This document shows positions 22,879 through 34,935 of a DNA stretch of 64,000 bases, piece by piece; position 1 is the first letter of the stretch, and every line of letters begins with the position of its first letter. The notes under the pieces are model-generated. The model saw nothing but the letters and a program-made list of their open reading frames with translations, was not told where the DNA came from and ran no database searches. Origin of the DNA: Balanoglossus misakiensis (Eukaryota; Hemichordata); the NCBI GenBank assembly GCA_040954595.2, contig CM082596.2, positions 9,362,001 through 9,426,000 of the forward strand, written 5' to 3'. Position numbers and translations under genes: made by a program.

Positions 22879-24396
22879 CAGACCCACCAATAAGTATTTA
22901 CGCACCCACGTTCTGCAGTGAAAACATTTCAGAAACATGAAATAACACACCTTGCAGACAGTTTTTAGCAAAAATTCAAATATTTTTCATAAATTCACGA
23001 GAAATAACAGTCATACAACAAAAATCTTTCATCTGTGATTAAATTTGAGCGAGAAATATCGACGTAAAAATAGATGTGCGACGGAGTCAGCGAAACATTC
23101 CATTCTCTATGGGAACAACAATGCAAAGAACGTCATGAATATTCATGAGGTGAAATCGAACGAACCAAATGTCAATAATGGATATGTCCACCCCTTCGCC
23201 TAATGACCTCTCGCTGGTGCTTCGGCATAGTATCGACGACTTTCCGACACATATTTTGCAGGAATTGTTCCCAAGATGTTACTATGCGATTAAATAGGTC
23301 GTTGATGCTGTGTATTGGACGGGAATGAACGTCCAAGTCGATTAACTCCCACAGGTTCGCGATGGGGCTCAAATCAGGAGACTAGGCTGGTCACTCCAAC
23401 ATTGTAAAATTGTCGAACGGATAGCCGTAATCCTGGGGATTTTGCAGAAATGATTTCACATCCAAGGCAGTATGTTCGGGGGCATTATCCTGTTGGAACA
23501 CAAAATCACAAACAACCTGGGACCACTGAACAGGTGTCCAGTTGACGTAACGCGGGGCAAAACGTAGTCACGCTGAATTGTGCCGGGGTTGTAATTTCGG
23601 CTTTTTCTTGGCCACACATCCACGGAGTCTGGCTCCTCTGTACAATTGAGATTTGATTGTGCTCATACTCAAAAGTTTCCCGGTGTCCTCATGAAATTTA
23701 GCGCGGAGGTCACGGGCCGTCTTGAATCTGTCCGTCAGACTTGATGTAATCAACATTCAGTCTTCACATTCAGTTGTTCGCCTTTGCCGTCCAGATCGAT
23801 GTAAATTGTCCGTGCTACCATTTCGAACAAGTTTCCGAATGTTGTACCTGACGCTGCCTTCGGTGATTCCATGCTGCCTTGCAATTTCTCGGTTTCTCAA
23901 ACCTTGCCTATGGAGTGACCCAATTTGACCTTTCACAAATTCAGGAAGTTCGCAAACTTTAAGCATGATTTCACTTATTCAATGTTTACAAACAACAATT
24001 AAGCAACAACCTCCGACGACCTCGATCAGAATATTCATAAGCAAATCTGGCAGATTTTCCCGCTCCAAAATTTAATCAGAATTATATTTAAAAGGTCTGA
24101 TTGGTGGAGATTAAAATATGAATAGAGGGAAATTAGCCACGGACACAATGGCTCGAAAAGTTAATGAAAATGAGTATACCGCCATTGCAATAACCACAGG
24201 AATTTTCACTGGCCGAAAAACTCGCCACATATGCAGTCAGATTCGGCGCGGCAACACATCTGTGTTGACTAAAATGGGTTAAACCTTCCGTAGGTTATTT
24301 ATTTTTGGAAATAAGTTACAGACGATCGATTTTGTGAATAATTTTTTATAGCAAACGTTCATGGTCAAGGTGCGTAAATACTTATTGGCGGGTCTG
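22879..24396 (-). mobile_element. Tc1/mariner-like transposon, internally deleted
   Basis: The ends are inverted repeats: CAGACCCACCAATAAGTATT at the left, and its near-complement ending in GGCGGGTCTG at the right. They match over about 28 bp with one mismatch. TA dinucleotides flank it (one extra base at the left). It is 1518 bp long and carries one decayed transposase on the minus strand. Confidence 0.85.
23172..23966 (-). pseudogene. Tc1-like transposase pseudogene
   Basis: Three open pieces follow family order. The N-terminal helix-turn-helix is at 23966-23757 (LRNREIARQHGITEGSVRYN) and the second DNA-binding helix region is at 23756-23568. After a deletion come FQQDNAPEHTA (about 23490) and SPDLSPIANLW near 23360, then the C-terminal tail (MPKHQREVIRRRGGH). 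The first catalytic aspartate block is missing. The usual PIEN glutamate reads PIAN. Stops interrupt the block before SPDL. It would bind DNA at best and cannot transpose. Confidence 0.85.
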
Positions 24397-25239
24397 TATA
24401 TATAAAGCCTCTCTAAAGCCAGTGAATGAGACCTGGTATACTTGACAAATGAAAAATAACAGCATCTGGCAGTCATGCACACATGTTCACTTTTGTCATA
24501 TAATGTAAAGCCAAACATAATTTCGCAAACAAATTTGCACTAGAGATTGTAGCATCCTGCAATGTGTTGCAAGTAAATTCGCTGAAAATATAATGTAATA
24601 GCTAGACACTCATAAAATGAAATCATACGCTTTGTATGGAATGTTACGTTTGTCACAGACTACATGCATCGTCTTGGTGACTGAAATTCAACAGCACATG
24701 CATCCATTTTCGCTGTTTATTAAAAAAATTGTGCATTTATCAGAGGTTGTGTTTACGCAAAAATTATGTATTTTTGACGCCAAAATAGTCATTTGACGTG
24801 AAAATCTTAATAAGTGCATCAATATTGACACATTGGAATGGCCTCTCTATTTGCACAATGGTCAACGTAAACCATACGCATACCGCTCACTACCCCTGGG
24901 ATCAAAATAATCACTTGCGTGCCCGACCTTTTGTACTCAAAATGTAGCTAATTTTGTTTGATGAATTTTGAATTAGACATGTGTACGACGCAGGCTAAGT
25001 AAAAGGAGTTTGACACATTTTTTTATGAATGCATCAAAAATACGCACTCTGTTTATTATCAAATACATTCAAATCTACATATTAGTGGTGTTACATATCT
25101 TCAACCTCGATTAAAAATATTTGTAAAAGTACAAAGGCAAATATGGAGCATAATGATAATCACCAAAATTCAGCTAGACAGATAAAAATACAAATTGTTA
25201 TTTTATCAGGTAAAATTCCTCAAATTTACAAGCAAATTG
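24397..25239. other. AT-rich intergenic, no gene recognised
   Basis: I see no coding family, tandem repeat or terminal inverted repeat. Confidence 0.4.
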
Positions 25240-26892
25240 GTATATTATCAGTGTTTCAGCCAGCTTTTGAAAGCACACAGTACTAGAAATATCTCATGAT
25301 TCATTCTGATTTGTACCAACAGATAATCCTCAGTCAAACAAGGCATAGTTCACATGTGAACAGATAATTGTAGATCACTAATACCAAGTTCGAGATCGTA
25401 CTTTTAAGGCAAATCTTACTGTGAATAACCATTTCAAATTATTTTTAAAATTATGCATTATTGAGAGAGGAGATACTAATTTTATAAAATAATCAAGCAA
25501 TTGCATAGCCAGCTATACAAAGAAGTTTGAAGTAAAACAGGGACACTTGAAATACCCGTTTAATCAAAAAAAAATTATTTTTCTATCGCCAGAACAAAGG
25601 AAATTTACATGTTAACTTTCAACATAGACTGGCCACCTCAGTTAGTCATTGCTTGTTTCCCCTAAAGTGTGACATTTGCAGTACATGAATATCTAGATTC
25701 CTATGGCTTCTAATTTTGATTTTGAAATTTTCACTCTAATTGCTTAACATACTTTTCCTAGATAAAAATAAATATATTTCTATGTACTTCATATCATTGT
25801 TAGCATGTAAAAAAGAAAAAGTTATTAAATGGGCAACGTTCAATGATACAAATCATGGAGAATTGTGGGTAAAATATTGTACTGTGAAGCATGGGAACAT
25901 TGTGACCCGCAGCAGGTTATAAAGGGGGACAAATCATATTTTCGGGGGATAATATATCAGGACAGGATTCTCCCTGGGAATAATCATAGATTCAGGGCTA
26001 ATTTCCATAAAATTTACATAATCATAGCTTCTTTTGGACATCACTAAGGCCCCTCAACATCGATATAAAATATTTAATATTATAGCTTTATCAAGTGAAT
26101 TTTGTGACGTCATAGCTGTAAATTATTATTGATAATGTATCGTGTTATGACGTGGACGCGCGACACACTCAAGAACCAGCCAGACGTGGACAATTTCTGA
26201 CTGAATAACGGAGCTTTCAAACAATGCGAACATATTAAGGGCTAAAAAAGAAATGCAAACATACACGGAATAAATACAATGTACTGCGATATTTATTAAT
26301 TTTAAATCTGACCTTGCGTAGCGATTTGTTTATTTTTTTCTTCCTAATGCGGCACTACATGTCATCTGCTCTTGAATCCGCGCAGTTTTCAACATGGCTC
26401 GGTCCCACACGTAAAGCAAACCTCTCGATGATACTGGAATTTACATTCCTTCACCATACATACCGTGTACCATGTACCAAGCAGTCATGTCAACAAAGTT
26501 ATACGTAAAAAGTGATGCCGCAATTGTCACTGTTATGTTGTCTACACGGTATGGAGGGTCGATCGAGGGCGAGATTGTTTATGTAATGCAACCTTTCGAG
26601 CGCTCATATACGTGAACTTTCCTGGGAACGCCAATGAATGCAAATATTGCCTGAGTCCTCACCAAGATTTCACAAAAATCAAATATTTTTCAAATATATT
26701 TCAGCAGAACCCTTAAATGAATTTTTGTATGCGTTAATAAACCTTCATTATTTATTTCCTGATGTTTGAATATGATACTAGACATGTACAGTACATGGAT
26801 TGACTGCAATCAGCTGATCTTATGTTTACGCCATTCCTCTGTTTTCGATATCTGTGACCGAGTCTGAGTTTTTCTGTGATTTTTTTTTTTTT

Positions 26893-27768
26893 TTTTTTTG
26901 GGGGGGGGGGAAAGATCAACATTCAGGATTAGATTAAAAGTACATGAGCTGCAACTGGATAAAAATTTTAAGTTTTAAATAATCCCATATATCCTTTGAA
27001 TTATGTCTATTAAATGATATTTCATAATAGTATATATCAAGATCACTTATTTTGAACAAAATGGCCAAAAATTAAAGAAAATCGAAAATTCCTGCAATAT
27101 TGCGATCAAAAATGAAAATGTAATGTCCCAGCGGAGTACATTTACTTCCACAGTTGTAGTGGATGAGATCATGCTTCGTTTATTAAATTTTATAGTGGGA
27201 AATGCAACGTTTTCCTTGTTTCTAGCATTTTTTCACGGTGGTGACCATGTTCATTTGCAGTTTACTGGCCCTGGGCTGCTGTTAATTTTATAAGCCTGTG
27301 CAGACGCGCAGACACATGGCATGACCTCCAACAAAAGTTGCTTCATCTTTTGTCATGTTTAGCTGATTTGTTAACAATGCGCGCACGCGCTCAGTGCGTT
27401 GCTTGTGTTACTAGGCTATTGATGCTATTTACAGGACGCTTGTCTAAAGATAACTTGTGCACTGAATGAAATGGCAGCACACTGCTCTTGACAGCGTGCA
27501 GAGCTGCGTTGCTTCTAGGGTGATTCAAGCCGTTGAAGGCGTGAAATCACTCAGTTGTGTTCACTAATTGTCAAAAATTGAAAGGGAGTAGTAAGTTACA
27601 GTGAAAGCAAAGGTGGATGCACAGCAAAAGTATGGGAGGTGACAATCTGTCATATTGTTGTTCACTCAGTAAGAATGTGTCACAGTGACCCATGAAGATT
27701 TATTTTGTTGTGACAATCCAATATTTATTGCATCAAATGTCACAAGGCCGCACGCAAGCTGAAACACT
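26893..27768 (+). repeat. Left inner arm of the fold-back
   Basis: It matches 28302-28990 in reverse, with clear identity in blocks such as GCAACGCAGCTCTGCACGCT (written as on the right arm). The outer end contains an inverted partial copy of the TTAA-flanked MITE of 13.4-13.9 kb (26934-27250). The right arm lacks most of it, so it was inserted in one arm or lost from the other. Confidence 0.75.
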
Positions 27769-28301
27769 GTATATTGTTTTATTTCTGTAATTTGTGATTT
27801 TAGATAGTATTAGTGTTTTAAACACAGAGAGAGCACCTATTTAGGATTCTTAGCCACCCATTTGTTTTTCCAACTGATTATCTGAAATTTTACAAAGCAA
27901 AGCGGATAGTTCTGATAGACAGACAAAAACTACTTGTATGATAAAATTATACTGTTACCAAGTGAAGGAATGTCTTGCTTGTGTCTAGAAATCACAAATT
28001 ATCACAGTCTACTGGTTAGGACCTTGCAGGCCTACAGATATTCGGATGACTGCTTTCAGGACAGTTACACTTGAACATTGCAGCCTTCTATTGCAATTGC
28101 ACCTTAATCTTTAACCCCAATCTAACCTCTAACATTAACCTCTAACCTCTAACCACTAACCTTAATAGCAGGCAGGAATGTCCACGTTTTCTGTCCTTGA
28201 AGTTGATACCCTCTGAATATTTGGCAAAAGTCACATTGTCTTTACACTTAAACAAAAGTGCCAATGTTGTATGACTGCCTACCAAATATGCTCTCTCTTT
28301 C
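27769..28301. other. Loop of the fold-back, no gene recognised
   Basis: The unpaired spacer contains a CTAACC-rich stretch (about 28120-28165, several TCTAACCTCTAACC-like units) and no supported coding sequence. Confidence 0.5.
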
Positions 28302-28990
28302 AGTGTTTCAGCTAGCGTGCGGTCTTGCGACATTTGACGCAATAAACGTTGGATAGTCGCAACGGAATAATCTTCATGGGTCACTGTGATGCATTCTTCC
28401 TGAGTGAGCAACAATGTGACTGATTGTCACCCCTGTACTTTTGCTTTGCGTCCACCGTTGCTTTCACTGTAACTAGCTACACCCTTTCAATTCTTGACAA
28501 TTTAGTGAACACATTTGAGTGATTTCACACCTTCCATGGCTTGAATCACCCAAGAAGCAACGCAGCTCTGCACGCTGTCAAGAGCAGTGCGCTGCCATTT
28601 CATTCAGTGCACAAGTTATCTTTAGACAGGCGTCCTATAAATCGCATCAACAGCCTAGTAACACAAGCAACGCACTGAACGCGTGCGCGCATTGTAACAA
28701 ATCAGCTAAACATGACAAATGATGAAGCAACTTTTGTTGGAGGTCATGCCAAGTGTCTGCGCGTCTGCACATGATTATAAAATTAACAGCAGCCGAGGGC
28801 CGGTAATAATTGCGAAGGGCAGGTAAATTTCATTGCCGCCTGCCCTGCTTCATGCCTACCTGATAAGGTAAACTTTGAATTACTTTGCACTATTTGATTT
28901 TGTTTAGAATAGGGTGATAGGGTGGTGTATGATTGCAAAAAAAAATATTATCAAAGTAATTAATCTGATCCTGAATGTTGATCTTCCCCC
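28302..28990 (-). repeat. Right inner arm of the fold-back
   Basis: This arm is the complement of the left arm. A 90-codon minus-strand frame (28414-28142) starts in it and reads into the loop. The matching stretch of the left arm has frameshifts in that frame. The frame may derive from an old coding sequence, but I recognise no family. Confidence 0.7.
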
Positions 28991-29246
28991 CCCAAAAAAA
29001 AACAAAACAAAAAAAACAAAAAACAAACACAAAACAATGCACAATAACATTTCTTCACCAATGGCAGTAAATCATAATTAACACAAAATCTGAGATGGCT
29101 TGTCGTAGGATATGTCCAATTTCTAAAAAAAACAGATACATGTAGTAGGATGCAAAAGACAACCAGCACTGAAAACTTGTGAACTTGGCATGGGCAGGCA
29201 GTGTTTCATCCAGGACACAGGTGAATTAGGCGTTCTGTTCGTGGAA

Positions 29247-29275
29247 ACAAACAAACAAACAAACAAACAAACAAA
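29247..29275. repeat. (CAAA)n microsatellite
   Basis: There are about seven ACAA/CAAA units inside the unmatched right flank of the composite inverted repeat. Confidence 0.85.
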
Positions 29276-30211
29276 ATAGAAACAGCAACCACCATCATGA
29301 TAAACAATGCAGTGTCTTGAATTAAGCCAACCACTCGTGCGATCAAGCAGCTGACACAAGAAGTGGCTTGTTTCAAAGGTCCCGTATGCTAGTAAATTGG
29401 CATATAGCAGGAAGCTGTCTAACTCCCACTTGAAAACTGCTCGACACTGTTGAATATTTGCCATTTTTAGCCTCTAAATGTCTGACATCTATAAAATTTC
29501 TACCCCATTTTAAAACATCAATAAACAGGCTGTCATATCAGCATCGATTTATCAGTCTCTCTTACTACTGGTTGTTGCTAGCGCGTAAAAAATATGACAA
29601 CATCACAGTTTTTGAGGCGAATAGCAAGTCGTGGGAACATCAGGGTGTTTTATTGGAGCGCACTTCGTAACCCGTGGTCAATTTCAAATACTTCCACTAG
29701 TAATAGTATTTCACTAGGCCTACTTTACACTGGATATAAAAAAGACAATATTCTTTCTTAGTAAGTACGATGTGCCAATGTCAGCATACTTGATAAGTAA
29801 CGGCCGTGGTAAAATTTGTCCAAAAGAAGCTATGATTATGTAAATTGTATGGGAATTAGCCCTGACTCTATGATTTTTCCAAGGGAGAACACTGTCCTGA
29901 TATATTGTCCCCCGAAAATGTGATCTGTCCCCCTTTTAACCTGCTGCGGGTCACAATCGTCCCATGCTTTCAAAAGCTGGCTGGACTTTGATGTGGCAAA
30001 TTTAATTCAACAAAAGGGAACATGTAGCCAGGCCAAAGACAGCACATATTTTGTAAGAACCGTAGTATAGTTTTTATCAAAAATTTAATGCATTTCTGTT
30101 TCAAGGCTGAAGTAGTGCGGATTAATCCTTGTTCATAGGTTGTCACACTCTTTAAGTACCACTATTTTCATATCCATAGAAAAAAATTCATAAAATGTAT
30201 GATCTCCAACG

Positions 30212-30640
30212 ATGCATCGCAGGGAAATTTTTTACGACTTTTCTGCTAGTTTATGTTATCAGACCATAAAAAGGCTTCCTGTCATTATAGGGACTACACT
30301 CATTTGCATGTTGCATATTTGCTGCATTTTTATCACCAAGCTTTTCAAATTCTTCTACGGATGCATTGATATCAGGGGACAACAGTGTTATTGTTGCAAA
30401 TCCCATGGTTTAGACCCCCAAGGCACCGGCTATTCTTTGTTTTTGAATGAAGCTGGTTTTCCCTCTGGGCCCTCTAAGTCAGTTATGCATGTGCAATTCA
30501 TTGTTAATAACATTGCCTCTGCTGGATTGACAGTTGCAGGGGTTAATCATAATACCTTACAAATGACCCACAAGACTGACAAATTGGTTGAAGACCTGGA
30601 GAAATTCACGCAAAGTGAATACTGCTGGGAGCTACATTGA
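30212..30640 (+). pseudogene. 142-codon open frame related to repeat R2
   Basis: The frame encodes a hydrophobic N-terminal half and a hydrophilic C-terminal half ending EKFTQSEYCWELH. The last 170 bp and the following 50 bp resemble 19265-19505 in reverse, where the same peptide pattern carries stops. This copy is therefore probably a member of a dispersed, formerly coding family rather than a host exon. No known domain is recognised, and the N-terminal half may be unrelated sequence. Confidence 0.35.
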
Positions 30641-31470
30641 AACACACTGTAGACAGACACATTTCACAATACCATCCAATATGCTATGGTATCAACATTC
30701 AATCAGTCACTGTTAAACATTCAGTCTGCATGACTTGTGTACTTTCCATCTTGTTGTAAGAGTTGCTTGATTTGCTTGACATCTCTTGCTTTGGCTGTAT
30801 TTGCCTGAATGGCACATCTGCAAATTGTTTGAAATCTTTTATTTTATCTTTGATTGTAATCATTTATCTTGTTTGAATACTTTTTTTAGTTTTGATGCAA
30901 TTTTTCTGACCTTTACTTAGTGTTTGTAGTTGTTTATTCCACAACATTGTTTTTGTTTAAAACCCAAGTTGTGAGTTTTCTCAAGAAGATACGAGTGACA
31001 GTTTGAAAAGCGAAAAAAAAAAGAAAAAAAAATTGACTAGAATACTGGCGTAGCTTGTTCACTCGATTGCTGCAATACAATATATGGATCGGAAATCAAG
31101 CAAGTTTTTCATGTAACTTTTGTTTCATAACCAAAAAAAACAACTACATTTTGTCTTTCAAGTGCAACCTCCAATGAAAAGTTACAATGAATCGGTAGCA
31201 GATCATGCAAATGCCTGTTGATCTCCGACCTATTTGAAACTCAAGTAAAATGTGTGGACACAAGATTTTTAAGTCCCTGATAAGAAATTTTTACCCACTT
31301 ATGATAATAAAAAAAGGAGCGCCCTAACCATGGCACATGAGAACACGTCTTAAAATTTTTCTCGGGGTGCCTCAAGTAAATTAGATTTTGAAATGTCCTC
31401 TGAAATGCCCCAACCAGTCTTGGCCCAAACTGCCCCCCCCCCCTCCTCAGTAATACCCTTTTGATACACC

Positions 31471-31506
<36 letters not shown>

Positions 31507-31576
31507 CGTCCGTCCGTCCGTCCGTCCGTCCGTCCGTCCGTCCGTCTGTCTGTCTAAGTGAGTGAGTGAGTGAGTG
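31471..31576 (+). repeat. Compound microsatellite (GTCT)n(GTCC)n(GAGT)n
   Basis: About eight TGTC units switch to about twelve CGTC units, return to TGTC, then end in AGTG/GAGT units. A TTAG-rich region follows at about 31610-31690. Confidence 0.95.
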
Positions 31577-31895
31577 TACACATGTATTTGTCCAAACTTT
31601 TGAATAGTTTAGATAGTTAGTTAGTATATAGTTAGTTAGTTAGTAAGTAAATTAGTTAGTTAGTTAGTAAGTTGGTATAAGTTTAGTATTTAGTTAATTA
31701 GGTTTATTAGTTTAGGTAGCATAGGTTTAGTTAGGATACATTTATTTACTTAGTTTATTTACTCAGTGTATATATTTATTTATTTTATTTATTTAGTTCA
31801 ATGCACATGTGTACACTTATTATTAAAAAAAATGAAAAATAATATATTTTTTAAATGTGTGGTCTTATATCTGCACTGACTGGAGGGGTAATATG

Positions 31896-32242
31896 AATTC
31901 TGGCTGCCTTAAATAGGATTTCACTTTGTGCTAGGGGGGTCAAATCACATTGCATTCTGGACGAAAAGTTCACAACCAACTGTAGTAAGAGATAGAAGAA
32001 ATGATATGTTTACTGTATTTCATGACTTCCTTTGGTCAAACATGTCCGTTTTGTAGTTAGCAACTCATTTTAACTTTTTTCACATTTTGTTATTTTTTAT
32101 GTTAAAAAGTTTCAGAATGACCCATCATCACTTGGGCTCATGAACTCCCATTTTTTAAACATGGCAAAAATCGGCCATCTTGAAATTGTGTTGACCATAT
32201 GAGATTTTCATCACTCACTTAGGTAGCTTAAAACCTATTTAA
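31896..32242 (+). repeat. Dispersed repeat R1, copy 1
   Basis: It runs from ATTCTGGCTGCCTTAAATAG to GTAGCTTAAAACCTATTT and closely matches 51304-51655 and 58066-58410. The sequence between contains two CAAAATGG/GGCAAAAATCGGCCATCTTG-like motifs and no coding frame. This copy lies outside the 50-61 kb duplication, so R1 is mobile or ancient. Confidence 0.85.
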
Positions 32243-33299
32243 GGTTGGGAGGATTGGTTGCTGTAACCGTGGAAGTACTAGAGAGTACCTCCATGCTGTA
32301 ACAAAGCTTTGATTTATTCTGAGGGGCGGAGGCACGAGAAATTGGGGTCAATCAGTCGTGTTAAATGCAGATCTCTCCCAGCAGCAGAAAATTTAATAAG
32401 TGTTACCCTCCCTCTATATTAGTCTAAATTTGTATAATGACGTAACCCTCGCATAAAGGGGTATGTTAAATTTAGATGCAAGTATGCCACCTCAGCTTGG
32501 TCATATCAAACTGTACCCACAGTGCTTCAATGTGACCCTCTCTCTAGTCCTCATTTGTATAATGTGCGTCTACCACAAAGGACCATGTTAAGTTTCCACC
32601 TTCTTGGTCCCATAAAATCTATCCAAATAAACAAGGTTGTTTATGGTTTCACCAACATCAAGAATCAGGAATACAGAGGTAATTGACCAAACAATACAAT
32701 TCGGACTTAAATCATAATTGTATAATTGTAAAATTCTGAGTTCTCACTAAGCAGGCGCCGGGCCATCAAGACATCTGGTCAGCTACTTTGCAGAACAGGT
32801 CACCTATTCTTTCTCTATCAACAGTACCAGAGAATAGCACCATGGCATTCTATGTCTAAGTTTGTCAATCAACCAACCAAGTGAAAAACAAGATCCTAAT
32901 TCAACCGTTGCCATTGCAAATAAACTTCAACATTTGAAATCAATGTCAGAGCAATTAATGTTGTAAAGTTAAAGGTCTGATGAACCATTATTGCCTTTGA
33001 ACATCACCACATTATGACTCAGTGAGATGATCAATGCAGGACTGTGGCGGCTGGCAACTTAGTATAGGTTGCAAGATCAAAAATGTTTAGTTCTACTTTT
33101 TCTAGTGTTTGTTAAATATACCATAATTTTCAGTGATACCCTTGAAAAAATAAGCTCAATGTCTCTTCTTTACATCTACATGATTTGATGAGAATTGACT
33201 TATGTTTTCAACAAAAACAACTTTTGTATTGTATTGTACTAAAAAGAATAATCTTATTATGGCTCAATAGTAAATTAATAGTAAACACAACAAAATCAC
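32243..33299. other. No gene recognised
   Basis: Nothing is supported here. A possible internal similarity between CCTCTATATTAGTCTAAATTTG (about 32412) and CTCTAGTCCTCATTTGTATAATG (about 32542) suggests an old tandem duplication. Confidence 0.35.
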
Positions 33300-34700
33300 G
33301 TCACCACAAAAAGGACAAAGACATACATATCAGGGATTAACTTTCCTGGTGGCCATTGGCACAAAGCTGTTGCTGAACCTCAGCTTAGACCACTTAAGGC
33401 AACGACGTCTATGACTTGAGGGTAACATTTCAAAGGAGAAATACAATGGATGGTTTACATCAGCAGTGATTGCTCAAGCTCTGAGAGAACCGGTGTGGGT
33501 CTCCCAAAAGATGCTTGTCGCTTTTAACAATGGAAAGCAATAACACACATTGCAGTAAGTCCAGAGTGGTTCAACAATACTCCAGTACAACAAAAGTAGC
33601 AGATGTGAATTAACATGAAAGGAACACAACCTCTTGAGCATGTGCAATCTTTGCTGTCATTTCTTTTGAATAGCTGTTGTGTGCTGACTAAAGGAGAGTT
33701 AATTGTTAAGAATATCACCAAGATACTTAAAAAAGACCACCTGTTCATTGGGTTCACCATCAATACAAATTGGGACATTTGGTCCTGATACCCGACGAAA
33801 GTTAACGTTAAGTTCTTTTGTCTTTGAAACATTAAGCTGTAGAAAATTTGAATTACAGCTATTAGAATAATACTTTACCAAGTTTACATATTCCGTTTCC
33901 GAGTTTGTGTCATTTAAAAGAACAAGTACAGCTGCACTATCAGAGAATTGGAAAGAAATGAACTAGTTGAACAATTACTCTGGCAATCATTTGTATAGAA
34001 AATGAACGAAAATGGGCTAAGCCTGAAGATACAGCCTTGGGGGCACTGGTATTGGTGAAGACCACGGTAGATAGGCCTCCCCTACTCTCTCACAATGTGG
34101 TCTGTCAGTTAGGAAGTTATAAACCCAATAAACTATTGCAGGTGCATGGTACACCTACCTGCAATGATATGTCTATCATAATGTGACGCTAAGTGCTGTT
34201 GAAAGAAGAACTGAAGTCGATGAATATAATCCTGGCATAGTGCCCGGCTTTATCAAGGTGTTTTAACAATTTATGAAGGAGACAAGCAGCTGCGTCATCC
34301 GTACCTTTAGGATCTACTTTTGACTGAACATAGGGGAGTAGATGAGACAATATCAAACATTTCATTATGAAGGATGTTGCTTTAGCTCTGAAGAAAAAGT
34401 AATTTTAGGAACTGGGAAAATTTTTGAAGTCCTCCAAATTTTGGGTGTAGTGCCTGTATCAATAGAGCGCTGAAAGAAATTCTGAAACAAGGCCTCTAGT
34501 CCATCCACGCACGCCTTCAGCACACTGCCAGTTATACCATCTGGGCCAGGGGCTGTCCAAGGTTTCATATACGGTACTTGAGTCGCACTACATCACCCAC
34601 AGTGATGACTACATCATTCTGGCATGGGGGTGGACAGGAGGACAGCCTCCTGTCACACTCCTCAGAGAAGTCTTGCTTGTCAAAACCTTGTATAAAATAT
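33300..34700 (-). pseudogene. Decayed CR1/Rex-like LINE on the minus strand
   Basis: Reverse-transcriptase landmarks occur in the expected order going down the minus strand. APGPDGITGSVLK is at 34560-34500, FIDFSSSFNST at about 34240-34200 and an APQGCIF-type block at about 34040. Then come FLQLNVSKTKELNVNFRR and FFKYLGDI at 33850-33710. The downstream region has a GVLLNHSGLTAMCV-like tail. Frames change several times and the YADD core is not intact. Family assignment comes from the typical wording of these blocks. Confidence 0.7.
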
Positions 34701-34799
34701 GTTAATATCAGAAGCCAATGATTATGAATCTGAAGGAGATAAAACTCGTTGTACACTGATTTGACCACACATCTTTTTTCAAATACTGAAAAGCTTTCC

Positions 34800-34935
34800 T
34801 CATTGGGCGCACGACGTATCAGTGGTAAGGCACCTGCCTATTTGACTGATCTTTTACATTTATATGTACCAGCTCGAGAACTGCGCTCGAGTGTTCAATT
34901 CTTTTTAACTCATCCTCATGCTAAATGCTAAATGA
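34800..34935 (+). pseudogene. Small CR1-like LINE fragment
   Basis: The plus strand encodes KAPAYLTDLLHLYVPARELRS, the conserved block before the RAF/WN segment in CR1-like elements. It is opposite in strand to the neighbouring LINE remnant and clearly a separate insertion. Confidence 0.55.

Larger units (their letters stand above)
25240..30000. repeat. Nested, gapped inverted repeat of about 4.8 kb
   Basis: Three pairs of inverted segments share roughly one centre near 28.0 kb: 25240-25273 with 29968-29990, 25890-26040 with 29815-29962, and 26893-27768 with 28302-28990. The last pair includes homopolymer edges, T-run plus G-run at 26881-26912 and C-run plus A-run at 28987-29002. Gaps between pairs are unmatched insertions. 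For example, 25274-25889 is absent from the right side, where GCTTTCAAAAG joins GTCCCATG directly. Confidence 0.7.

Noticed and set aside
26881-26912. Poly-T/poly-G at 26.9 kb as a processed-pseudogene tail
   Set aside because: The complementary C-run and A-run at 28987-29002 show that it is the edge of an inverted repeat.
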